Numbered from the stretch's first letter, positions 33,997 to 40,961 are shown. The stretch is 40,961 nt of DNA from Aerococcus sp. UBA6277 (GCF_002440555.1 NZ_DJUR01000028.1:1-40961), one strand, 5' to 3'. Notes: generated by a model not told the origin, from the letters alone. A program made the numbers and translations.

Positions 33997-34980
33997 TTAG
34001 AATTTCACATCCGCGTCTTGCATGGCTTTTTGAATGTAAGCTGCCGACTCGTGCAATTTTGCCTCTTCCCAAGCATTCAAGCTAACGGGTAGTCGTTTTT
34101 CCACGCCATTAACGCCAATAATACAGGGCATTGATAGGGCAACGTTACCGTTATAGCCGTATTCGCCCCGTAAGGTGGTGCAGGCTGGGTAGACACTACG
34201 TTCATCAAGAACAACGGCCTTAGCCATCGTAACTGCTGCTTGAGCAACACCCGCATTGGTCCACCCCTTGCCATTAAAGACATCATAAGCTGCAGAAACC
34301 ACATTCTTCTTGATATCTTCAGGACTTGATAGGTCAACTTGTGGGTCGCGGTCAAAGTATTGGTCTAGTTCTTCGTAAGCCACTCCTTGAATATTCAATT
34401 TACTCAAGACTGGGAAGGCTGTAGCCCCGTGTTCCCCCATCATATAGCCGACAACTGATTTAGGGTCAACGTCGTAAGCGTTGGCGAAAACATTACGCAA
34501 GCGAGCTGAATCAAGCATAGTTCCTGTTCCAAAAATCTTCCCTTCAGGATAATCAAACTCATTTTCCGCAATATATAAAATGGTGTCTAGCGGGTTGGTA
34601 ATCACAATGATAATGGCCTCTTTGGTGTGCTCAACGATGTTCTCCATTACGTCACGAATGGTTTTTGAAGTGATTTTCGCTAGGGTTGCCCGGTCCGGTT
34701 CGGCAGTTGGGTTATTGGGATCAGGTTTCATAGAATTCCCGGCCGCAATTACGATAACATCCGCATCATCTATTTGCTCGTAACCACCGTGGGTCACTTT
34801 AATATTGTTCATGTAAGTTAAAGCTCGGGCCTGCTCTTGATCGACCGCTTCACCTCGCGCGATATTTTCATCGATATCAATGACGCCAATTTCACCAAAA
34901 ACACCAGCCTTCATGGCATCCGCCAATACGTAAGAACCTACGTGACCAACACCCACAACTACTAATTTATTTGTTTTCAT
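33997..34980 (-). CDS. L-lactate / L-2-hydroxyisocaproate dehydrogenase family
   Basis: This 327-aa NAD-dependent enzyme of the LDH/MDH superfamily has the Rossmann loop VVVGVGHVGSYV (about 8-19), VITNPLDTILY near 126, the substrate arginine region GTGTMLDSARLRN, and catalytic histidine in GEHGATAFPV near 184. The divergent substrate loop region (AGNSMKPDPNNPTAEPDRA, about 80-98) is unlike canonical LDH and closer to L-2-hydroxyisocaproate dehydrogenase, so a branched 2-oxo acid is a likely substrate. GGAGG lies seven bases before the ATG. Confidence in the family is high, in the substrate low. Confidence 0.85.
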   Translation of the reverse strand: MKTNKLVVVGVGHVGSYVLADAMKAGVFGEIGVIDIDENIARGEAVDQEQARALTYMNNIKVTHGGYEQIDDADVIVIAAGNSMKPDPNNPTAEPDRATLAKITSKTIRDVMENIVEHTKEAIIIVITNPLDTILYIAENEFDYPEGKIFGTGTMLDSARLRNVFANAYDVDPKSVVGYMMGEHGATAFPVLSKLNIQGVAYEELDQYFDRDPQVDLSSPEDIKKNVVSAAYDVFNGKGWTNAGVAQAAVTMAKAVVLDERSVYPACTTLRGEYGYNGNVALSMPCIIGVNGVEKRLPVSLNAWEEAKLHESAAYIQKAMQDADVKF

Positions 34981-35093
34981 CCCATTGCCTCCGTCTCTCT
35001 AATTCTTTTTTAATTATTATAACGCAATTGTCAGGAAAAATCATTAACCAGACTGAGGATAGGAAGCAGTCTATAACCTTGCCACCAAGATGC

Positions 35094-35127
35094 AAAAAAG
35101 AAGCCAGGAATTCGTATTCCCAGCCCC
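35094..35127 (-). terminator. Terminator of the UspA pair
   Basis: On the minus strand GGGCTGGGAAT pairs with ATTCCTGGCTT (several G·U pairs) around a 4-nt loop, followed by CTTTTTTG. It lies about 60 nt past the downstream uspA stop. Confidence 0.7.
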
Positions 35128-35190
35128 TCATGTTAGTTAGCTCGTTTTTCATCCTCAATCGCTCGAGCAAAGCTATTGAGTTCAAAACCA

Positions 35191-35625
35191 TTATTTTATG
35201 ACTAATACATGTGATTTGACGTTACGTACTACATATTCAGATACGGAACCCATCATGGCTCGTTCAATTGCCCCTTTACCAGTTGCACCTACAACCACAA
35301 GGTCCGCTTTGGCTGTATCTGCGAACTCTACAATACCGTATCTTGCGTCGCCTTTGATGATTTCAAGGGTTACATTTTCAAGGCCAGCTTCTTTGGCTTC
35401 TGCTTCATAAGATTCTAAGACACTTAAAGCATCCGCCCGCAAGTCGTCATATAATCGCATAGAGGCTTCCGGATTACCGAAACGCACAAAGTCATCTAAC
35501 ACATTCAACACGATCAACTCAGAATCATTTCGCTTGGCGATAGATACTGCTTCTTTAAAAGCACGGTATGAAGCATCTGATCCATCTACTGGAATTAAAA
35601 GCTTTTTGTATTCTGCTACTGACAT
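35191..35625 (-). CDS. Universal stress protein UspA-type
   Basis: This 144-aa single-domain UspA protein has KLLIPVDGSDASYRAF at the N-terminus and the ATP-binding motif GATGKGAIERAMMGS (G-2x-G-9x-G-S) at about 115-129. Such proteins aid survival in starvation or stress; targets are unknown. It follows a paralogue by 39 nt, so the two form an operon. GAGGAGG lies upstream. Confidence 0.92.
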   Translation of the reverse strand: MSVAEYKKLLIPVDGSDASYRAFKEAVSIAKRNDSELIVLNVLDDFVRFGNPEASMRLYDDLRADALSVLESYEAEAKEAGLENVTLEIIKGDARYGIVEFADTAKADLVVVGATGKGAIERAMMGSVSEYVVRNVKSHVLVIK

Positions 35626-35664
35626 GATAACCCCTCCTCATGGGTGCTTGTGTTCATCCCCATC

Positions 35665-36099
35665 CTATTTCACAACTAGTACTGGGATTTTAGATAGTCG
35701 TACTGTGTTCTCTGCCACAGACCCAACTAGGGCACGCGTTACAGCGCCTTTACCAGTTGCACCAATTACAACTAATTGGTAGTCACCTTCATTAGCAATT
35801 TTGGCTACTTCACGTCTTGGGTTTCCAAAAGAGGTGAAGGTACGTATGTCATTGAAATTACGGGTTTTACCATAATCTTCATATTTTTCAAGGGTTTCTA
35901 GGGTACGTTTTTTCATCTCGTTGATATCTGTTTCAGATACCCGCAAGTCACTAAACACATAGTCATCTGCAATTACTGATAGGACGTCTACGGTAGCATT
36001 TGATCGCATGGCAATCTCAACTGCATCTCGAAAGGCTGCTTTACTGTTGTCCGAGTCATCTACTGGCACCAATATACGTTGAATGTTATCAAGAATCAT
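35665..36099 (-). CDS. Universal stress protein UspA-type (paralogue)
   Basis: This 144-aa protein is the same length as its downstream neighbour and clearly related, with RILVPVDDSDNSKAAF and GATGKGAVTRALVGS as ATP-binding motif. The pair probably arose by tandem duplication and may form heterodimers. It is first in the operon, with AAGGGGG before the ATG. Confidence 0.92.
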   Translation of the reverse strand: MILDNIQRILVPVDDSDNSKAAFRDAVEIAMRSNATVDVLSVIADDYVFSDLRVSETDINEMKKRTLETLEKYEDYGKTRNFNDIRTFTSFGNPRREVAKIANEGDYQLVVIGATGKGAVTRALVGSVAENTVRLSKIPVLVVK

Positions 36100-36256
36100 T
36101 TTGGTTACCCCCTTACTTTCTTTCTATATAAAGTATAACATAAAAATGGAATCGCTTACAAAAGTAAGGCCCTTATATTTCAAGAAAAACAATTAGCCTC
36201 TTTTCTCTAACCAATGCTTGAACCTTGCGCCAGTAGGCTATTCAAATCGAAGCCAA

Positions 36257-36290
36257 GCAAAAAGACTATGACATTTTGCCACAGTCTTTT
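36257..36290 (-). terminator. Terminator of the M42 peptidase gene
   Basis: On the minus strand AAAAGACTGTG pairs with CATAGTCTTTT (one mismatch) around a 9-nt loop, followed by the T run. It lies 13 nt past the stop. Confidence 0.88.
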
Positions 36291-36302
36291 GGGTTTCTAT
36301 GC

Positions 36303-37394
36303 TTATAAGTCCTGTAATGATGTGAAGGCTAGGTCCTCTGCTGTTAAGCCTTTTAAGAAGGCTACGGTGACGTCCACAGTGTCTTGGAAGTCTTGATAGG
36401 CAGATATTAGGTAATGAGTATGTGCATAACGAGTTGGCATACCTAGTGTAATCACTGATACCCCATTATTTGCAGTATGGATTGAACCAGCATTTGTACC
36501 ACCACCATCGCGGACGGCTTGTTGGATTGTGATGCCCGCATCTTCACTTGCTTTTAAAAATAGACCATTTAAATGGTCAGAAGCGATATAAGTTGAATCG
36601 CGATACCGCAATTGCGGTCCTTGTTTCACGCGTCCTTGGCCAAGTGTAGCTGACTTTGCATAATCGTCTGAAGGCGTTCCTTCAAAAACAATGGCCACTT
36701 GTGGATCAATGCGGTTTGTTGTGACTTTAGCCCCTCTTAAACCAACTTCTTCTTGAGTGGCAAAAGCGCCAACAAGATTGAATGGTAAGTTTTTCACGCC
36801 TTCAAGTCCTAATTCATTGAAGACAGCGATGGTTGCAGCTACACCAAGACGGTTGTCAAAGGCTTTACCAATCATCATGCCATTCTTTTCGTTGACCTGG
36901 AATTTGGTTGCTGGTACAACGGGTTGTCCGACTGTAATACCAAAATCGTTGATCACTTCTTCTCTTGAAGTAGCACCCACATCTAGCTTCAAGTCTGTTA
37001 AGGCTACTGGTTTAGCTTTTTCTTCTGCAGTCATGAAATGGATAGGTTTACTTGTGGCAACAGCTGGTACATAGCTTTCATTATCATTGGTTCTAACCAT
37101 GAATAATTGCGACTGGGCAGAGGCTGCCGTCCAACCACCTAGAGCTTGCATCAACAATAAACCATTTTCATCGATGGCTTGCACCATAAATCCGACTTCA
37201 TCCATATGGGAGTCTAACATAATCGTTGGTTTGTTGGGGTCGATGTCAGTAAAGTTCATGTATAGGTTTTTCATTGCATCGGCTTGTAAGCTAAAATCGC
37301 CTTTGTTGGCTTTCACTACTTCGATCACTTGGTCTTCATATCCTGGCGCCCCGTAAGCATTCGACACGTCTTCTAATAATTTAATATATTTCAT
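36303..37394 (-). CDS. pepA: M42-family metallo-aminopeptidase (PepA type)
   Basis: This 363-aa glutamyl-aminopeptidase-like enzyme of family M42 has the metal-site motifs in order: MLDSHMDEVGFMV (His and Asp), IGKAFDNRLGVAA (bridging Asp), ATQEEVGLRGA (catalytic and metal Glu), VFEGTPSDD, and the late His in TRYAHTHYL. These enzymes form large tetrahedral complexes and trim N-terminal residues of peptides in lactic acid bacteria. The ATG at 37394 is preferred over upstream extensions because GAGGTG lies before it and family members start MxxxKLLED. Confidence 0.9.
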   Translation of the reverse strand: MKYIKLLEDVSNAYGAPGYEDQVIEVVKANKGDFSLQADAMKNLYMNFTDIDPNKPTIMLDSHMDEVGFMVQAIDENGLLLMQALGGWTAASAQSQLFMVRTNDNESYVPAVATSKPIHFMTAEEKAKPVALTDLKLDVGATSREEVINDFGITVGQPVVPATKFQVNEKNGMMIGKAFDNRLGVAATIAVFNELGLEGVKNLPFNLVGAFATQEEVGLRGAKVTTNRIDPQVAIVFEGTPSDDYAKSATLGQGRVKQGPQLRYRDSTYIASDHLNGLFLKASEDAGITIQQAVRDGGGTNAGSIHTANNGVSVITLGMPTRYAHTHYLISAYQDFQDTVDVTVAFLKGLTAEDLAFTSLQDL

Positions 37395-37476
37395 ATTGCA
37401 CCTCTTTAGACTTTCTAATGTAACCATTTTACCGATATTTATTGGAAAATGAAAGCGAGTGCCCTTCAAAGTAAAA

Positions 37477-37518
37477 AGCCATCCCTCTCCTTGCTAGCCA
37501 GCAAAGACAGGGATGGCT
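37477..37518 (-). terminator. Terminator of the GNAT gene
   Basis: AGCCATCCCT (37477-37486) pairs with AGGGATGGCT (37509-37518), with T-rich flanks on both strands. It lies 13 nt past the GNAT stop and may act in both directions. Confidence 0.85.
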
Positions 37519-37530
37519 CTTCTTCAATCC

Positions 37531-37821
37531 TTATTTGTCTACATTAATGTGGTCGTATTTCGCTGGGTTTTCGTTGAATTTCTTCACGACATATGGGCAT
37601 ACGGCTTTAATTTTTCGGCCTTTTGCCTCTGAGTCGGCAACTAGGTGGTCGACAAGTTGCGCAGCGACACCTTGTCCGCGTAAACTTGGATCCGTCCATG
37701 TGTGTGTTGCGACGATGACATTATCTGCCTTTGGTTGATACTCGATTTCAGCAATACGTTTGTCGCCTGCTTCGTTAAAAATGGCAAATCCATTGGTGAC
37801 TTCTTTAATTTCGTATCCCAT
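37531..37821 (-). CDS. Small GNAT-type N-acetyltransferase (YjdJ-like)
   Basis: This 96-aa single-domain protein has VIVATHTWTDPSLRGQGVAA (acetyl-CoA loop R/QxxGxG/A form, SLRGQGVAAQLV) and KAVCPYVVKKFNENP near the end. This is the small GNAT/YjdJ family with a conserved Cys-Pro-Tyr. The substrate is unknown. The start at 37821 is chosen because GAGGAGGG lies five to six bases upstream. Confidence 0.88.
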   Translation of the reverse strand: MGYEIKEVTNGFAIFNEAGDKRIAEIEYQPKADNVIVATHTWTDPSLRGQGVAAQLVDHLVADSEAKGRKIKAVCPYVVKKFNENPAKYDHINVDK

Positions 37822-37984
37822 ATATTCCCTCCTCAACTTGTGTGACGCTTTATTACCTTAATTATATCAAAATCTAGGGATAATAGCTCAAAATTAGCCT
37901 TGGTTGACCTTATTTTCATTTACTCGGTATAATGAAGTGAACTTAAATGGTAGACAACTGTTTTACAAAAAAAGGAGTGGCAAT

Positions 37985-38365
37985 ATGGGCTTATTTTCAG
38001 GATTATTTGGTAATGCTTCTGAAGCGGATAAGGAGCGAGTTTCCGAGGCTTTGGAGAAGGTACTCATTCCCGGTGAATCAATTGAATTATCTTACAACAT
38101 CTTGCGAGACTTAGTCGTATTCACATCATATCGATTAATTTTAATGGATAAACAAGGGATTACCGGTAAGAAACGAGACTTCATGAGTGTACCTTACAAG
38201 TCAATTTCACGCTTTTCAGTAGAAACTGTGGGGAATTTTGATGTGGATGCTGAAGTAGATATTTACTTATCTGGTAACGACCAACCAACGATCGCGCTAC
38301 AATTTAGAGGTGGCGACGTGGTATATGATGTACAGCGCGCCCTAGCAGCAGCCGTATTACTGTAA
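37985..38365 (+). CDS. Bacterial PH-domain protein
   Basis: This 126-aa protein begins MGLFSGLFGNASEADKE and then has a beta-rich domain with FTSYRLILMDKQGITGKK, VPYKSISRFSVET and DIYLSGNDQPTIALQF. This is the bacterial pleckstrin-homology (PF08000-type) pattern seen in YvbH/YdjM-like proteins. The role is unknown, perhaps membrane-associated stress. AAAGGAG lies eight bases before the ATG, which decides this start over an upstream extension. It is monocistronic. Confidence 0.88.
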   Translation: MGLFSGLFGNASEADKERVSEALEKVLIPGESIELSYNILRDLVVFTSYRLILMDKQGITGKKRDFMSVPYKSISRFSVETVGNFDVDAEVDIYLSGNDQPTIALQFRGGDVVYDVQRALAAAVLL

Positions 38366-38385
38366 AAATTTAGATGAATTTTATG

Positions 38386-38418
38386 AGAGGTGACCGTATA
38401 ATGGTCAGCTCTTTTTTG
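38386..38418 (+). terminator. Terminator after the PH-domain gene
   Basis: AGAGgTGACC pairs with GGTCAgCTCT around a 7-nt loop, followed by TTTTTT. It lies 20 nt after the stop. Confidence 0.88.
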
Positions 38419-38474
38419 TATTGTACTTGTAAAGCAGTTGATAACTGCCGGTTCAGCATCCGGTGATCATTTTG

Positions 38475-38522
38475 ACAAAAAAATAACCCCTAAAGCTAGA
38501 TTTTTGGTCTAACTTTAGAGGA
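38475..38522 (-). terminator. Terminator of the minus-strand leader-like transcript
   Basis: On the minus strand CCTCTAAAGTTAGA pairs with TCTAGCTTTAGGGG around a 6-nt loop (a few mismatches), then TTATTTTTTT. It closes the transcript that carries the two tiny reading frames; no larger gene ends here. Confidence 0.82.
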
Positions 38523-38615
38523 TCCCATTTAACAAACGATGCTGCCTAACTGTTGGCTTTTAGGCTTGTTGATGATTTGGTATTTTTTATTGGTCTATAT
38601 TTTGATGTTTAGCTA

Positions 38616-38639
38616 TTAACGGCTAGCACCGAGATACAA
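38616..38639 (-). CDS. Possible 7-codon reading frame behind a perfect SD
   Basis: A TTG start followed by six codons (YLGASR) and TAA. Directly before it is AAGGAGGTGATCC (38653-38641), complementary over 13 bases to the 3' tail of 16S rRNA, a far longer match than any gene in this window. The preceding reading frame's stop codon overlaps this site, so translation could be coupled. Whether the peptide itself matters is unknown. Confidence 0.3.
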   Translation of the reverse strand: MYLGASR

Positions 38640-38651
38640 AGGATCACCTCC

Positions 38652-38741
38652 TTACGGCGGAACAGCTTTTGAATGCATCATCCGGTTAACAAACGCGAGG
38701 TTAAAACTGTGTTGTTTGATAGCGATCAAACATTTTTTCAT
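38652..38741 (-). CDS. Possible 29-aa leader peptide
   Basis: An ATG nine bases after AGGAGG opens 29 codons (MKKCLIAIKQHSFNLAFVNR, then MMHSKAVPP). The frame is too short to recognise and has no family I know. It lies between a terminator-like hairpin (38783-38815) and the terminator at 38475-38522 on the same strand, so it would be the main content of a ~300-nt transcript. The stop TAA merges into the perfect Shine-Dalgarno of the next tiny frame. It could be a regulatory leader, a small toxin or a dual-function RNA. Confidence 0.4.
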   Translation of the reverse strand: MKKCLIAIKQHSFNLAFVNRMMHSKAVPP

Positions 38742-38780
38742 TTTATCTTTCCTCCTAAAGATGTGAAAATACACAAAAAA

Positions 38781-38815
38781 ATAGCGTCAGACACTAAGGT
38801 CAAACGCTAGGATTT
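38781..38815 (-). terminator. Terminator-like hairpin before the tiny reading frames
   Basis: On the minus strand TAGCGTttGAC pairs with GTCtgACGCTA around a short loop, followed by seven T. On the plus strand it is followed by GGATTTTT, so it may act both ways. As at tnsA and cap14, it lies just upstream of a ribosome binding site on its own strand. Confidence 0.75.
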
Positions 38816-39096
38816 TTAATAGATATTTTCATTGTAGTCGGTGTAAGGACTGTAGCATCAAGGGCACAAGGGCAGTCAAAACCGTTAGCTAGTAACTTAT
38901 TCAATCGTGCATTCCATGTGTTAAACAATAGATTCGTCATTTCATACCTCACAAATCTGGCAAATGCGTTGAATTCAATTGGCTGATTTTTTGCTACAAT
39001 TTTTACACTTTCATCATAGCATGACCAAATTTCGCTTGTCCAATAATTATACTTTAAAAATAATGAGAAAAATGTTCGGCTTTTGCTCATACTTGA

Positions 39097-39125
39097 TTGG
39101 CAAAGGGATTTTGTTGATATATAAT
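39097..39125 (+). promoter_or_regulatory. Promoter of the F420-ligase-family gene
   Basis: TTGGCA (39097-39102), a 17-bp spacer and a perfect TATAAT (39120-39125) lie about 50 nt before the start codon. It is a strong sigma-A promoter. Confidence 0.85.
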
Positions 39126-39175
39126 AAAGCAGTATGCCATAAAGGCACAAGAGAATTTTGAAGGGACGATTATTT

Positions 39176-40369
39176 ATGTCTAGAGCTGTAGGTACTGTTG
39201 TAAGAGGGTTACGTGCCCCAATTATTAAAGAGAACGATGACCTAGCTGGTATCGTTGTAGATACTGTCTTAAACGCGGCCAAAGAAGATGGTTATGAAGT
39301 TCGTGACCACGATATCGTAACAGTTACAGAGTCAATTTTAGCTCGTGCACAAGGAAACTTTGTTGAGTTAGAGGCTGTTGTAAAAGATATCCAACGTCAA
39401 ACAAAGAGCGAAACGATTGGTATCGTTAACCCAATCCTTAGCCGTAACCGTTTCTACGCAATCTTAAAAGGTATCGCTATGTCAGCGAAAAAAATCGTGA
39501 TTCAATTAAGCTACCCTTCTGATGAAGTGGGTAACCGTTTAATTTCACGCGATGAATTAGAAGCATCTGGTTTAAACCCATACACTGACGTTTTGACAGA
39601 AGCTGAATTCCGTAGCCACTTCCCAGAATTGGCGCATGAGTTTACAGGTGAAGACTACGTTGCTTTATACAAAAAATGCGTGGAAGAAACTGGTGCAGAA
39701 TGTGAAATTATTTTCGCAAACCACCCACAAACAATTTTAGACTACGTAGATACAGTTGTAATCGCTGATATCCACGACCGTAAATACACACGCCGTACTT
39801 TAGAAAAACATGGCGCTAAAGAAATCATTGGTTTAGACCAGATCTTAAACCAATCAATCGACGGTTCTGGTTACAACGAAGACTTCGGTTTATTAGGCGC
39901 TAACCTTTCTGGTAACAATAGCTTGAAACTATTCCCTCGTGATGCACAAGCATTCGTTGAAGACGTTCAAAAACGTTTATTAAAAGCAACTGGGAAAGCT
40001 GTTGAAGTAATGGTTTACGGTGACGGCGCTTTCCAAGATCCAGTTGGCCATATCTGGGAATTAGCTGACCCTGTTGTATCACCTGGTTTCACTAAAGGCT
40101 TATCTGGCACACCAGACGAAATCAAAATCAAATACGTTGCGGACAACCAGTTCGGTGACTTATCTGGTGAAGAATTAACAGAAGCGATGCGTGCTTACAT
40201 CAAAGACCATGACAAAATCGATGAAGCTGGACATAACACGTCATTAGGTACAACACCGCGTAACATCACTGACTTAGTTGGGTCATTATCTGACTTAACT
40301 TCAGGTTCAGGAGACAAAGGTACGCCGTTTATCTATATCCAAGGCTACTTTGACAAATATTCTGACTAA
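39176..40369 (+). CDS. Orphan coenzyme F420-0:L-glutamate ligase-family protein
   Basis: This 397-aa protein resembles the CofE/F420 ligase family. Features are an N-terminal VGTVVRGLRAPIIKENDDLA, VRDHDIVTVTESILARAQG near 42 (the family's DxVVVxxKxVSxAEG-like step), IGIVNPILSRNRF near 86, and MVYGDGAFQDPVGHIWELAD near 285, which carries the metal/GTP-type acidic residues. The enzyme adds glutamate to F420-0 in actinobacteria and archaea, but Lactobacillales are not known to make F420 and no other F420 gene is seen here. The related lactic-acid-bacterial proteins therefore have an unknown substrate. The ATG at 39176 has AAGGGA upstream. Codon bias suggests high expression, and a near-ideal promoter precedes it. 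Confidence 0.78.
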   Translation: MSRAVGTVVRGLRAPIIKENDDLAGIVVDTVLNAAKEDGYEVRDHDIVTVTESILARAQGNFVELEAVVKDIQRQTKSETIGIVNPILSRNRFYAILKGIAMSAKKIVIQLSYPSDEVGNRLISRDELEASGLNPYTDVLTEAEFRSHFPELAHEFTGEDYVALYKKCVEETGAECEIIFANHPQTILDYVDTVVIADIHDRKYTRRTLEKHGAKEIIGLDQILNQSIDGSGYNEDFGLLGANLSGNNSLKLFPRDAQAFVEDVQKRLLKATGKAVEVMVYGDGAFQDPVGHIWELADPVVSPGFTKGLSGTPDEIKIKYVADNQFGDLSGEELTEAMRAYIKDHDKIDEAGHNTSLGTTPRNITDLVGSLSDLTSGSGDKGTPFIYIQGYFDKYSD

Positions 40370-40393
40370 TAACAGGATCTGAATGACACCGTT

Positions 40394-40500
40394 CAGCTCA
40401 AAAACGATAACGTAAATAGGCAAAGTGACGGCACATCATGAAGGCTATTTGCGAAGCGGACTTGAGCTGGTCGCACGAACTCAACTTCAGGGTGTGAGTT
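40394..40500 (+). ncRNA. Candidate structured small RNA, copy 1
   Basis: Nested pairings are visible: CAGCTCAA (40394-40401) with TTGAGCTG (40462-40469), enclosing AAATAG (40414-40419) with CTATTT (40445-40450), then AACTCA (40478-40483) with TGAGTT (40495-40500). The segment 40453-40498 is 37/46 identical, without gaps, to the opposite strand at 40911-40866. A strong terminator follows at 40552-40583. No known family is recognised. It could be an independent RNA or the 3' end of the preceding mRNA. Confidence 0.5.
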
Positions 40501-40551
40501 TCGGCGCTAAGTCTGGTCCCCACTCTTAATCAGATAATAACTTTAACTATT

Positions 40552-40583
40552 AGGGACACGACCTTGCTTGTGTCCCTTTTTTG
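40552..40583 (+). terminator. Terminator of copy 1 RNA / F420-ligase-family transcript
   Basis: AGGGACAC (40552-40559) pairs perfectly with GTGTCCCT (40570-40577), then TTTTTT. It is a strong intrinsic terminator. Confidence 0.92.
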
Positions 40584-40590
40584 CGTATTC

Positions 40591-40624
40591 AAAAAATAAC
40601 CAGCCGTTGGGAGGACAGCTGGTT
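40591..40624 (-). terminator. Minus-strand terminator-like hairpin
   Basis: AACCAGC (40598-40604) pairs perfectly with GCTGGTT (40618-40624). On the minus strand it is followed by ATTTTTT, so it would stop leftward transcription coming from the end of the window. Confidence 0.6.
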
Positions 40625-40660
40625 AAAATTGTAATCTTTCAATTGGGAGGAGAAAGATTT

Positions 40661-40702
40661 ATGAAGAAAAGTTTGGTTTGTTTATTGGGTATGCTTATAT
40701 AA
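40661..40702 (+). CDS. Possible 13-codon peptide with hairpin-masked ribosome site
   Basis: The frame reads MKKSLVCLLGMLI then stop: a basic start and a hydrophobic body. Its GGGAGG lies in the loop of a perfect stem, AATCTTTC (40633-40640) with GAAAGATT (40652-40659), immediately before the ATG. This suggests controlled translation. It may be a leader peptide or a tiny membrane-active toxin; length makes any call tentative. Confidence 0.35.
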   Translation: MKKSLVCLLGMLI

Positions 40703-40805
40703 TAGGCGATAAATTTGAAGATATGATGAAATTGTCAGCAATTTTTGTGGTAAATATGTGATAAAATTTTTAACAGTTTCTAAAGACAGGATTTTTCCGC
40801 AAAGA

Positions 40806-40835
40806 AAGGCCTATGACTTTCAAATCATAGACCTT
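40806..40835 (-). terminator. Terminator-like hairpin after copy 2 RNA
   Basis: On the minus strand AAGGTCTATGA pairs with TCATAGGCCTT (one mismatch), followed by TCTTTG. It lies about 30 nt past the copy 2 element and is its likely 3' end. Confidence 0.55.
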
Positions 40836-40865
40836 CTTGAAAATAGTTACTATATTGAACAGGTG

Positions 40866-40911
40866 CTCACACCTTGTAGTCGGATTCGATCGACCATCTC
40901 AAGTCCACTTC
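40866..40911 (-). ncRNA. Candidate structured small RNA, copy 2 (core only)
   Basis: On the minus strand this 46-nt core matches 40453-40498 of the plus strand at 37 positions without a gap, with shared blocks GGACTTGAG, TGGTCG, CGAA and GGTGTGAG. Just 5' of it GTAAACGC-TAAA-GCGTAAAC forms a hairpin (about 40916-40935), in the place where copy 1 has its AAATAG/CTATTT stem. A terminator-like hairpin follows. The 5' end may lie outside the window. Confidence 0.5.
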
Positions 40912-40961
40912 AGACTAGTTTACGCTTTAGCGTTTACTCGGTGTGTTTTGCAATAGAGAAG

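Noticed and set aside
34967..35191. 74-codon minus-strand reading frame between the dehydrogenase and uspA
   Set aside because: It covers the uspA terminator and the dehydrogenase ribosome site and shows no protein-like features.
38800..39282. 160-codon minus-strand reading frame
   Set aside because: It overlaps the strong promoter and the start of the highly biased F420-ligase-family gene on the other strand, and composition is not protein-like.

Overview
The window looks like a low-GC Gram-positive chromosome of the order Lactobacillales. The support is an amaP / DUF2273 / asp23 operon, cdaA-cdaR-glmM, a glmS ribozyme, a LysM protein with an Apf-like C-terminus, tightly spaced minus-strand genes with strong AGGAGG ribosome binding sites, and an L-2-hydroxyacid dehydrogenase. 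An Aerococcaceae-like host is my guess from overall gene content; genus cannot be fixed from sequence alone.

Region 1 (1 to about 12371) is the glmS-proximal part of a Tn7-like transposon. Its right end lies 24 nt beyond the glmS stop codon, the classical attTn7 position. Four contiguous 20-bp repeats (probable TnsB sites) sit just inside the end. They are followed by a one-direction operon tnsA-tnsB-tnsC-[HEPN-like gene]-tnsD/tniQ-tnsE, transcribed away from glmS as in Tn7. Behind tnsE lies cargo: a truncated hsdM remnant and a two-gene CBASS anti-phage module (transmembrane SAVED effector, Cap14 type, plus a CD-NTase with a C-terminal sensor domain). The far end of the element is not visible and probably lies before position 1.

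Region 2 (12396-21000) is core genome for amino-sugar, wall and c-di-AMP functions: glmS with its ribozyme and promoter, a secreted LysM/Apf-like protein, tRNA-Gln and tRNA-Tyr, an RsuA-type pseudouridine synthase, and cdaA-cdaR-glmM. GlmM makes the glucosamine-1-P precursor of UDP-GlcNAc, GlmS makes its substrate, and the ribozyme closes the feedback loop.

Region 3 (21000-28000) holds a TipA-like MerR regulator, yidD, a DJ-1/PfpI protein, the Asp23 envelope-stress operon, an FMN reductase, and a GH4 6-phospho-glycosidase gene broken by two single-base frameshifts. A divergent RpiR regulator and a perfect 9-4-9 operator palindrome lie beside it. A 340-bp gap after rpiR can fold into several stems.

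Region 4 (28000-38400) holds sulfur amino acid genes (LysR regulator, TcyP-like cystine transporter, Cys/Met-metabolism PLP enzyme), a VOC-family dioxygenase-like protein, a ZIP metal transporter, an L-hydroxyacid dehydrogenase, two UspA proteins, an M42 aminopeptidase, a small GNAT protein and a PH-domain protein. Most units end in clear intrinsic terminators.

Region 5 (38400-40961) is unusual. It contains a minus-strand leader-like transcript with two tiny reading frames, one preceded by a 13-nt perfect match to the anti-Shine-Dalgarno tail, then an orphan F420-0:glutamate-ligase-family gene. After it come two diverged, oppositely oriented copies of a 46-nt RNA-like element (37 of 46 identical), each followed by its own terminator. 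Between them is a 13-codon reading frame whose ribosome binding site sits in a perfect hairpin loop.
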